Assembly (NCBI GenBank): GCA_032622095.1
Contig: CP136064.1
Span: 52,212,073 to 52,276,072 of the forward strand
DNA length: 64,000 nucleotides
Direction: 5' to 3'
Source: Siphonodentalium dalli
Taxonomy: Eukaryota; Mollusca; Scaphopoda; Gadilida; Siphonodentaliidae
Shown: piece by piece, positions 13,201-25,200 of the stretch
How positions within the stretch are numbered: the stretch's first letter is position 1
Layout of the letters: each line of letters begins with the position of its first letter
The notes under the pieces: model-generated
What the model was told of the DNA's origin: nothing
Databases searched by the model: none
The model's input: only the letters and a program-made list of their open reading frames with translations
Program-made: the position numbers and the translations under genes

Positions 13201-16200
13201 TACAACTCGAATAGTCACTCCCCTTTTACCAAATAATTTCATTAAATTGCTTAAAAACTGTCGAGGAGGACAAAACTTTTATAAAATTTTAATTGACATT
13301 CCAACTTCTACTGTAGCACACAGAAAATGGCAAGTGTTATTTCCCGACAACATAATTAATTGGTGCAAACTGGATAAACTTCCCTTTCTCACGACGCCGG
13401 ACACAAAGCTGCAATGGCTACAATTCCGAATAAATTCACGAATATTATCAACCCGACAAAAGTACCCGTCGAACGAATAGGCTTCTGATACTCCCCATAC
13501 GAAGTATCCATAGACACTAATATGTACCTCTGTTTATGTTTACATTCCTTCATAGATGTATGTTGGTTATTCCAATAAAAAAAAAAAAAAAAGAATAAAA
13601 AAAAAAAGAGATAAATCTGAACCCTTTAATTTGTCTTTCAGATCCAGATTCAGATCCAGTGGCAGAGCTCAATGAAGACACTATTGAGAAGATATTCCGT
13701 GGACAAATTGAAGTTGAAGGTATGAGATGATCATCACAGCAATTTTATTCTCTGTTAAATATGTGTGGAATAATTGCATAAATGGAGATGTTTTATGGTG
13801 CCCCCATCAGTTTTGTGCAATGGGGAGTTATATTGTCATTGGCCCATTAGAATGATACCAGTCAGGTCATACCATGAAACTCTAGATTGCAACAAATGTC
13901 AAAACACATAACTATATAGTAGGTGAGAGACTACCATCAACAACAAGAGGTGTGCACTCAAGTGGTAGCATACCCCTACCGTGGCAAATTCAACCTGCAT
14001 TATCCGTAAACCCAACAAATTTTTTTTTTAACTTTAAAGAAAAATTCGGACTAATAATATCTATATGGTGTCACAAGAAGCTTGTACAGAAAAAATTATT
14101 CAAATTGGTTCATATTTGTTAAAGTTATTAAGTTGGACAGAATTTTCTAAGTCAAAATAATTCGAAAATGAAGTGTAATATTACGAAAAACAGTCTGAGC
14201 CAATCCATAGCCACATCATGTAGAGAGGGTATTGTGAGAAGCATGTATACCAAAAATTATTGAAATCGGTTCATATTTGTTTAAGTTATTAGGTTGGACA
14301 GAATTTCTAAGTCGAAATAAGTCAAAAATGAGGTGTAACTTTAAAAAAAAAGACGGACCGAACGCAATTAGCATCATGCGAGAGGCAGTCCTAAGGAGAT
14401 TGCATACAATTTTTTTTCTCCAAATCGGCTCATAGTTCGAGTTATGAGGTCGGACAGACAGACAGACACATTAATTAATAATGGATGGCTAGCCCGCCCA
14501 CAACGTAACATACTACATCTACTAGGCATCTTGGCATATGTGGAGATGACAGATACTCGGGATATTTATATATCAAAAGTAAAACAAGAAAAAACACAAA
14601 AACAAAGACGCCGAAATAGAGTTAACATTATTCAGTCCAGTGTTTGTATAACATTTGGACGCTTCTTATGTATGACCAGGTGAATGGGATCCTCCGTCAC
14701 CCTTTCACTTTGGGGCATTTTACAGTGCAAGCAAGTTCGTGACTGACACTGATGAATAGCCACCGAGTGATTTCAAATCACCGAGTGAATACTACTACTG
14801 CCATCTATTCACCAAACTAAACACAGCTGAATTATTTAGTCAGAAATATGGCTTGTTACATCGGAAAGCTGACAGTGAGAGATTTCAGATGAATGGCAAC
14901 AAGCCATATTTCCGACTAAATCCTGAAAAATTACCCATAATTCTGCTGCATGCAGTTAAAGAATTAATTATTTAGGGCATTACTGTATCTCGCAAAACCA
15001 TAGGAAAAACATACCTGGTATGATTCTCTGCACGAGTAAACCATTCAGATTACTTCATTGGGTGTATAGGATTAGATGCTTATTTGTATGGCTCTGTTAT
15101 CCTCTATTTCAGAAGAAGTATCAGCTGAACAGTCATCAGTAACTGTTGAAAAATCTTCCAAGCAGATCACTGAAAAACCCACACTTCGGTCACATTCTGG
15201 CAACGATAAAGATAACGGTAAATAACACTATAATATTATAAGCATAGCTGCGTGGACAAAACATGTTATATAATATTTGAATAGGAAATAGGAAATAATG
15301 AACAGTAATTATATTGAACTTGAAAGGGTCCATAATAAAACAAAATGCCCATTAATATCATCTAGATCTATCAGATCATCAGATCGGTCCCAGTCTTAAA
15401 TTTTACCAGAAATTTTTAAAATATACTGAATATATCATCTGAATTTCATAAAATTGTGTCAAAAGTTATACAATTTATATATTTATTCTGATGGGCATGA
15501 CGATGGACAAAAGAACAGAGCTCAGGCAGGCCCACTGAACAATTTCACTCTTATGACATCAAGGGTCATGCTGCCAGTTGCCACATTTGCAAATACAATT
15601 TCAGTTTTAACCAATAGTATGGAGAATTTAAATGAAAGTGTCAATGACACTGTAGCTCAATTTCGAAAGGGAATAATTTCATGTGTTACAGTCAATGGAG
15701 TGATTAGGAATGTGGAAAGTTGAAAGGCCTAGTTATGGAAAGAGTAAAATCCAAGATGGCTGCTGGCGGCCTAGTTTTTTGGCCGAATGACCCCAAAAGG
15801 ACTCGTTTCCATCTACATGTCATTGTTAACATCCATGACAAATTTCATGGTGATCCGACAAAAGATACGACCTGTACCCTATGTGAAAGGGTTTAGTCAT
15901 GTAAAGAGTAAAATACTGCTGCCGGCCATGTTTTTTGGGTGAATGACCTCAAAATGACCCGTTTTCCATCTACATATCAATGTCAACATTCATGACAAAT
16001 TTCATAAAGATCAGACCAAAGTTACGATCTGTAGCCCGCGCCAAAGGATTTAGTCATGCAAAGAGTAAAAAGGACTCGTTTCCATCCCATCTACATGTCA
16101 CTGTTAACATCCATGACAAATTTCATGAAGATCCTATCGTGCAAAGAGTAAAATCCAAGATGGCTGCATGCGGCCATGTTTTTTGGCCGAACGACCCCAA

Positions 16201-19200
16201 AATGACTCGTTCCCCCATCTACATGTCAATATTAACATCCATGACAAATATCATGATGATCAGAAGAACAGTACGACCTGTAGACCGTGCCAATGGATTT
16301 AATTTTGAAATCAAAGATGGCCACCAGCGGCCATATTTTTGGGCGAATGACCCCAAAATGACTCATTCCCATCTACATGTCAACATTCATGACAAATTTC
16401 ATAAAGATCAGACTAAAGGTTCAACCTGTAGCCCGCGCCAAAGGAAATTGTTGACGGACACATGCACATACGGACGACAGACGCCAACCCATGGCAATAG
16501 CTCAAACTTACAAAGTAAGTTGAGCTAAAAAAGGTAAATTAGCTACAAAAGTCTTTGAGATATAAATAAGATCTATTGTCAAATAACCAACGGCAATAGA
16601 CAGCTTAGTTGGTCAGATTACATTTGGCATCTTGTAAGATAATTTAACCAACAAAATATTTGATGTGTCAAAAGTAATTTTTTCTCCAGCAAAAACAATG
16701 CATGACATTCATGATTCATTAAACATGTATATAGACTATCAACCATTGTGTCTCTAAGCTATATAGGGTTTTTAAACCTATTTTTCCATTCAGAAGACAT
16801 GGATATGGTCCCAAAGAAAATGCGTACAAAAAGTAGAAAGAGGAATATGGGTGGTAAGTACTTTTTAAAACATATATCGAGGCATCATTTTTTCATAAAA
16901 ACTGCAAGATTTCTCGCTAGAGAAAATGAATGAATCCAGTGGGATGGCTTCAACCCGCATTGGCTCGAGCATTTTCGTGGTTCATTATGTCATTTCCTTA
17001 TGTGCACAATTAATCATCATGATGTAGTCATCACAATACAATTAGTACGGTATAATGGCGGTATTATGGGTAAAATACTTATAAAAACTTAGTGACATCA
17101 ATTACTTACCAAGCTTATAGCCACATTTATGAAAATGTGGTATGTGAATAATAAAAACATACTTAAGAATGAAGTACATGTAAGTTTAATAATCTTTCAT
17201 CAATCTTAATGTATATTTCCACTGTTTATCAAGTAATAGTTTCCCCACAACACAAGTTGGCATTTTATGTAACTTTGGTCGAGGCAATTCAATATTTCTG
17301 CAGCTGGATCAAAAATATCAACAAAAAAAAAAAATCCCTACCTACCCTAATTTTTTCGCTCTGTTAGCGGAAACATACAATCTTTTTTTTTGGCCCAACT
17401 GACTTTGATTTAAGAGCACATGTGAGCTGGGGAACAAAGCTGTTTTGGTAAACTGGACACTAATGACTATTGACTAGGTCCCCGAGGCAGGAGTGGCTCA
17501 CAGACTTCCAACTCCATATGTATAGCAAATGAAAACTACATAAAACCAGTTTAGTCAGAAAGCTAACCATGTCTAGCATGTAGATTATCTTTAAAAAATA
17601 ATGTAAACAAGTGACATCCGAGCCATGGAGTTTGTGAGACATTGACTGGACTGGCTTTAAGTATCGTATGGTCACTGCTTGTGTCATATTCGCCATTTTA
17701 TGAAAGGTATCCAAAACCTGTGAGACTGAGAATGAGTTATCTATGTCCTGATTTTCCTGAAAAAAAACACAGGTTCCAGAGGATGTTAAAGACATATTAC
17801 GTACTTGTTCGGGTGCGTGAAACTGTTAAATTAGTATTCAGGTGCTATGCCAACTGGAGGAATACAGCACTCTACTAACATCACCGAAAGTCTCAAGCAA
17901 ATCGACCGTAACACGCCATAGAAAACATTGCCTGAACTACACTAAATTGTAAATATTTACTACTCGAATCGGGACGCTTCTGTCGGCGATAAACTAACGA
18001 AAACGATTTCGCTATCGACAGTCACTGCATTTAATTAATATTTAAGAATGACGGTGTGTGTTGTCAATTTAGATATAATATTTGTAAAAATAACTACTCT
18101 GAACAATATTATTCTCCATTTCTATTTGATCACCTTACCGGAGTGTTTCACATCACTTTAAATGAGATTAACGTTGTTGATATATAGTATCTAGTACATT
18201 TTGGATTTTTTTTTCACGAGACACCGAAATAAACACACTTTTTTTATTGTTTTTACCACTAATGCTCATAAATATTGATGACCATTAGTGTGCAAAACAC
18301 ATGGTTTCTAACATGAAAAGTTACCATGAATTGACAGTTGTCTCAAAAGCCCCAGGTGTGTGATGGGTTGTGGATTGATGGGCATGAAATTTGCAATTTT
18401 AATTGAGTGGATCTCATGCCTGCTTTACCTGTATGCCTTGTTTGGGACTTATGGAACATACACTTGGGTTCCAAATAAACATGCACGCACATTTATTATT
18501 TTCTTGGGAAATTTCCCCATTGCACAGTGTTTATTTGAGTCCGCAAGTTTATTAATTTTGAGGCTATGAAAATTGAAATCAGCACAAACTCAAGATTTCT
18601 ATACGATTCTGATACCAAATTGATGAGCTTATAATTTTATGCATGTACATATTCAAGTATATATGGCATACATGTGAACATTCAAATATATTGAATAAAA
18701 CACTACATGACACATACTATGCTGATTCCTATGCTTGACATGTACTATAATTTTGTAACTATAGTTGATGTTTTGCTCAGTTTCCCCTGTGCTATTATTT
18801 GGGTCTGCACTGTTATTAACTTTCAATGGAATTTTTTCCCTGCACTATTATTTGGGCCTAATAATATGGGCATATGTTAGGGGTACAGCTACTGTTTCCA
18901 AAAACCAGGCATGCTAGGTTGGGTGTACTGGTTACCTCCAGAGTCCAGACAATGGGATGTAGTTGTCACAATAGAAGTATGGTATAATGGTGGTATTATG
19001 GGTAAAATTCGTATAAAAGTTAGTGACATCAATTCCATACCAAGTTTATAGCCAAATTTATGAAAATGTGGTATGTGAATAATAAATAACATACTTAAGC
19101 ATGAAGTAAGTTTGATCTTTCATCAATCTTAATCATTTAATGTCTATCTCCACTGTGTTTATCAAGTAATACTTTCCCCACAACACAAGTTGGCATTTTA

Positions 19201-22200
19201 TGTCACTTCAGTCGAGGTAATTCAATATTTCTGCAGCTGGATTAAAAATATCAAAATAAAATAAAAAGAAAAAAATTCCCTACCTACCCTCCCTAATTTT
19301 TTCACTCCGTTATCGGAAACATACAATCTTTTTTTTTTGCCTAAACAATGACAATCGCTAGCTGATTCGATTCGATGTCAATTTCAGAAAGGAGATTCGA
19401 TTCGATGCAAAATCCCCGATTCGCAGATCCCTACTTTAAACAAGATTAATAACATTCAGACTTTTACACTCATTGTAGATCGACAGTCTAAGTCAAATGT
19501 GCAAACCAAGAGGATAAATACAAAGAAAGGTAAGATTTTCAAAGTATGTCCAATACAGATGTGACAAAATGACAAAAAACAGTTTCATATGGAATTATGG
19601 ATATATTTACATAGCCCACATGTGTGTGTTACACTAAACTCTCTTTGGTGATTGATCAAATGCCTATTAGATCATGTGTTTCATCTCCCAATAAAAGACA
19701 CTACTCACAAAACAACGACAATGCCACATCTTGTTCACTAAGTCTTCTCTGTCCACAGCAGCTTGGGGTATCTGTTGGGTTGTTGCCGTTTTTGGATAGA
19801 GTCCCATCCTGCTACCCCTCTATAACAGACATTCATTCAAAAGACATACTACATGTACAGGTGGAGCCCGGGCATCCAGTGTGAACCCCTGAATGTGATT
19901 AACCATCTGACATATAACATGTTCATGATTAATCTGTCTTCAAAATGACATATCATTTACCCTGATAGAAAAAGGTAAAGTGATGATACGATCATATAAT
20001 ATATTATTTACATGCATGTTCTGATAGCACGACAAATTGAAATTCTCTGGAAAACAAGGCTTTGTTTATAAATTTTGTCACTTTGACATTTACTTGTCCT
20101 CTGTTTGACATCATCATGCTTGGGAAAGACTGCCCTCTATGTCCATTTGACCCAATCCAAAACAGCATCAACCCAACAATAACCCAAGCTGTTGTGGACC
20201 AAGAAGACATGTTCTACTTGTTGACAAAGATGACTAAATGTGGTAGATAGAATAATTTGGCATGGTTTCTGAGTGTACTGGCTAATGGATTTTAAATACA
20301 CAGGTATTATCTTAGGCAGGGTTTCCGCCAGAGGGAAATTAATGAGTCCGTATTGGGGAAACACATAACGCGATGGGACGACCATGGTTCGTCCTCTCGG
20401 GCGAAAATTTCGTTATTTGACACTGAAAAGAAGCCATTTCCTTGCACCTGAGTGTCCCACAAAGCAATCCAAAGCTACGTATATTATGCGAGTCGATTAT
20501 TTCCGTGGGTGCATTAATTCTGTTGATGGTATCCAAATAGTTAGTCATTTAATTACGTACGTAAGACTGCCGTCTGATTGAAGACTATATAAATGAACGA
20601 GCTACGAGTTTAATACAGTGTTTACAAATTTATAACTTACAATAAGATTCCAACAGGTATATAATGAATCTAAACACTAAAAAGCATCTAGGGGAGACCC
20701 GGGCAAAGCGGATCACGTAAAAGTTTCTTGTACAAAATGCAACCGGCAATCAGAATTATTAGCACTGTCAGTTTCTAATCATGATGGCATAACATTTGAC
20801 GGATGATGCATTAAGAAACATATATTGGTTTAGTTGCTATGGTGATTTTTAATTTTGATCCGCTTTGCCCAGCCGTTGGGCAAATCGGATCACCACATCG
20901 GGCAAAGCGGATCATCAAACGAATCCTTCTGAAAATGCAATAATTTTCAACTATTCATATGCTTTTTAGTTTTATTTATTACAATAATACATATTTATCC
21001 CAAATAATTAATTCCGCGTGTTTTCAAACGCTCAAGTTTTCCAATTATGGTCATGCTCCGACAAGGCACGAGTTTTGTCGATACATCGGACTAAAATTGT
21101 CCAAATTCACTTAATCTACGCATGTGTACCAGAAGTTAGTCATGTTATGAATGATCCGCTTTGCCCGATCCGCTTTGCCCAGATCACATCTTTTTACAGT
21201 CCGGCGTATTACACGCGTGTCCTATCAAATATAGCAAATTGACATATTGTCTTATTCCACATATATATTGCCTAAGACACCGACAACATTTATTCGGGTA
21301 GATGGGTATGTGACCATCGACATGCGCAATAGATATGCGCAAACGCACAATAATTACAAATTTGGTAAAATCGTAAAATGTCGACGAAAATGTTCTAATG
21401 GGCTACAAAATGTTAGTATACCTAGTTCTCTGTGGAAATGTATAAAAACTAACCAAACATAAAACTATCTTATTCTAAAATACGGATAGAATCGGAATAA
21501 TTTGCTAGTATTGAAATAATAAAGGTGATCGGCTTTGCCCGGGCGATCCGCTTTGCCCGGGTCTCCCCTACGCATTGACCAATAATACCTAGCAAGGAGA
21601 ATTGAATAAAGTATTTCTTAGAATTTCAAGTAGCGTCAGTGAAAATGAAACTGACAGGATTATAGCGCCCGCTCTCCCGCGGCGAAGCCGCGGAAGCGAA
21701 GCGACCTAGGGTATACGTATGCGAATATGAGATATACTAATCGACTTTTTCAGCCACTCTAAAAGTAGATTAAATTACCTAAAGTAGAATAATTTATTCA
21801 TAATTCAAAGGTCAGCGGAGTCCAAAAATGATTGTTGGCGACGGCCGCCATTTTGTTTTGATTAATGCCACCTCGAAGTGTGTAATTGGGCAAAATGCTC
21901 CAGGGCAAAAATTAAAAACTTTGATCTAGCAACTGTTAGCTATACTTCATCATATGTAGGAACATCATGCTCCTAAAGCCAAATATATTTTTAAAAAGTG
22001 AATGTAAATTGAACAAAAGCTCTGGTTAACATAAAAGTTAAATTGCATAAAAAAGTTTTGTTTACATATTTCATAAAATTATTAAAAATATTTACCCCGA
22101 AAGAGGAATCTAGCAACCTTGCTGGCCGTTTACATATTATCTTCAATTTTCTAACGGTATTTCCACCTAAAAGATTGATGAAATATTCTCAAAGTTCAAG

Positions 22201-25200
22201 GCCGACAAACGGAAACTTTAAGTTCCGATTGAAAGATCGCAGAGTCATTTTAAGATTGCTTCTTGGGAAACCAGTACAGGCGTCATGGCATCAAGACGTA
22301 CATCGTGACGTCACTACCTACACCGGCGCGCAAAATTCCAGACAGGACTGCGTCGATGGCCAGACAGCTGAGACTCGTATTACATGGCAGGCTAAATATC
22401 CACATTTACGTTATATGTGATTATTTACATACATTGTATATATCATTTACTTGTGTCCCATTATAAGGGTGGATACACACATGCATGTAATTTCCAATAA
22501 TTGACAACATATATCACCGGCGCGCGAGCGGTTCATTGTTAACAGGCCAGACAAGTGAGTAGTGCTAAGCGAAGTCAAATTGTCTTCTATCAGTACATTT
22601 AAGGCGAGTGCAAAACATGTCTTCTCTTACGGATGCGGAAATTAGTCAAGTCTGTGTGATATCTGGCATTTTATTAATGCACGAACACCAGAAGCCATAG
22701 CCTACGTCTGGCATATACAGGCTTGATGTAGAACATTTTCAACCATGATGCTTGTTTGTGTGGGGTCTCGAAAGCTTCAAATCGCTAAGGGACTTAGTTG
22801 AATGTATCGGTCGGAATAATCTGGGCAAGAATGTACAATATGATATGTTTTACTTAAATAGCTCAGAGTTAGCCACCCCCGCCTGGTAGCTTTCGGGGTC
22901 ATATATAGCCCCTGCATGCGTCGGGGAAATCCTAATCCACCACTGCTATAAATAAGAGACGACTGGTAATTATTTAAATAGAAAGTCTACCACATGGGTT
23001 ATCACACGAACAATTATTTTAACTGGCCTGGCGACTCGGTCCAAGATAAAGGCTTATCTACATTCCGACTTAATTATAACTAGAAATCAGTGCGTTCAAC
23101 ACGTAGGCAATGATTGGGTTGTCAGTGGACACATATTACATCGTCTGTATGATCCACGTAAAACGCCAAATACACGATAATTACAGAGATTACATGCATG
23201 TGTGTATCCACCCTTAGGGTTTATCATCAAATCCTTCTATACAGATAACAATTCATCCGACAATTCCATGAACAGAAACAAGCGGGCGCAAATTACGTTT
23301 ACGTACATGATCATATTATATTCTGTCAATCGTAAAACTATTTGTGCGCGGTGACGTCATACTGCAGGGTTTGTCTGCAGGAGATATTTATAGACGCGAA
23401 ATACGAATGGTAGCGAAATCTTTCATCGGAACGCATAGCTTGTTCAATAGTCTGTATTAGTCAAACAACCAACTGATGACCGCAGCTATAGAACATAGTT
23501 TTAGCCAACGTGTTATCTCATATATATTTTGAAGACGTCTGTCTGTATGTTTGTTTGTCTGTATGTATGTCATTTATACAAATCTACGATTCTCGACCGA
23601 TCGGGACGAAACTTGGTACGTGTGTGTACAAATTTTATCGGGTCGCCGAGCCCGTGCGACGCCAGCTTCGCGCATGCGCAGACGAGATCCCGGAAACGGG
23701 TGGAGCTATCGACTTGAAATTTGGTTTTTGAATAGCCCGGACAACGTCGGGCTGGTTTTGAATAGCCCGGACAACGTCGGGCTCATCGGCTAGTAAAATA
23801 TAATTGAGTTTTTGGCGGGAAATGTGAACATGTGCGTTGTTGATTATTGTGCTTGGGGAGACCCAGGTGGGACAACGAAACTATTATTGACCTTACTTTG
23901 ACTTTATCTCCATATTGGGGGGGGGGGGTATGTGTTCGTGTTTATCCTCCATGCATGTAATATGGCTCAAATGAATGGTGTTCTCACTATGAATACAGGT
24001 TCCGTATTATTGTGAAATAAATGACTTTGGGATTTTGTTAAGTATGCATGGCAATATACGCATAATAATCAACACACGTAGAGAATCACATGTATTTTTC
24101 AGGAACTTCGCTTACCGGCCGGGTGTTATAAATTACAAATGGTAATACAGCAATAAGATAAATGATCAACATTGAGTAGTTTCATCCCCGAAAATCCCGT
24201 GCATAAAAATATCCCAGACTCAGCAATTGGGTGTTCTTTGATCCCATTATGTAATCGTACGATAGCACGGGGTCGTAATCGTACGATAGCACGGGGTCTT
24301 CGAGCGCGAATAGTTTCATCCATGGAATCCCGTGCACAAAATTATCCGCACTGAACAGTCCGGCATTCTTTGATGTTACCGCGACATTTATTACGCTTTA
24401 TCTAATGTCGCTATTTGACATGCTCTTTCTTATTGTTTTTTTTTTCGGGAGATGGACTGTGTCGATTTCATTTTGTCAATATTAATGAAAACAAGTGTAG
24501 ATATATAGCCTGTTGACACAGACAAGACTGAAAAGTTTTTAATAACGTCATTTATTTGTGTATGAGCAGGATTTCATGCAATGACCGACGGGGGGGGGAT
24601 GGGTCCGTCAATGGGTCCGTGGGACGGACCCGCAGCCAGCCTGGCGGAAACTCTGTCTTAGGGCTAACTTACAGTGTGGCACAGTATAATTAATATCCAG
24701 CTGAATTTTACAGATTAACAATGCAATAGCTGTAACATACAATGTATATCAGAAACAAAGGGATGGACTGTCATCTGGTACATGTATACCCCCTTGTGGC
24801 ATACCAATACTGGTAACTCGACCATAAATGGACCATAAAATCGGCATTGTCATGTAAACAAAGATGAATAACTATAGAACAAAAATCCTGAACATTATAA
24901 TTGAATATGCCATTGAATGTCAGCATAGCGGTGAACATCCATATCAAATTTCATTGAGATCCGAGCATTACTGTTCAAATTATGGCATCAACTGACAGTG
25001 GATGGACAAATAAGCCAATATTTCCAGATAAATAAAGAGGAATAACTTGAGAATGGAAAATCAGAACAAACCGATTGAACCTTCTATTGAATGTCCTCAT
25101 ACTAGTGAACATTCATAACAAATTTCATTGAGTTCATAGCAATACTGTTGGAAGTTATGACATGAACAGACATCAGTTGGAACAAAAAGCCAACATTTCA

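Larger units (their letters stand above)
10475..13606 (+). mobile_element. Tx1/L1-like LINE with internal deletion
   Basis: This is a sense-oriented non-LTR retrotransposon in the intron between exons d and e. It starts with an ORF1-like N-terminus at 10475 and continues, in the same frame after one TAA, into the post-endonuclease part of ORF2. The reverse transcriptase and C-terminus run to 13480. The 3' end carries a short UTR and an A-rich tail (about 13577-13606). The endonuclease and most of ORF1 are missing. The 5' boundary is probably near 10310-10440 but not certain, and no target duplication was resolved. Confidence 0.85.
20317..24655. mobile_element. 4.3 kb TIR element with nested insertions
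   Basis: The left terminus is CAGGGTTTCCGCCAG; the right terminus, read inward, is CAGAGTTTCCGCCAG. Flanks carry a 7 bp duplication TCTTAGG (20310-20316 and 24656-24662). No transposase is recognisable, so it is non-autonomous. It contains a MITE (20691-21568), a second MITE (22464-23216), a TGTC-rich repeat (23529-23790) and a GC hairpin (ccgcggcgaagccgcgg, about 21678). CAGGG termini suggest a hAT-like origin, though hAT usually makes 8 bp duplications. Confidence 0.65.

Noticed and set aside
15980-16528. 182-codon frame in a pearl-like array
   Set aside because: It is repeated monomer sequence; similar frames recur in 53562-54997 for the same reason.
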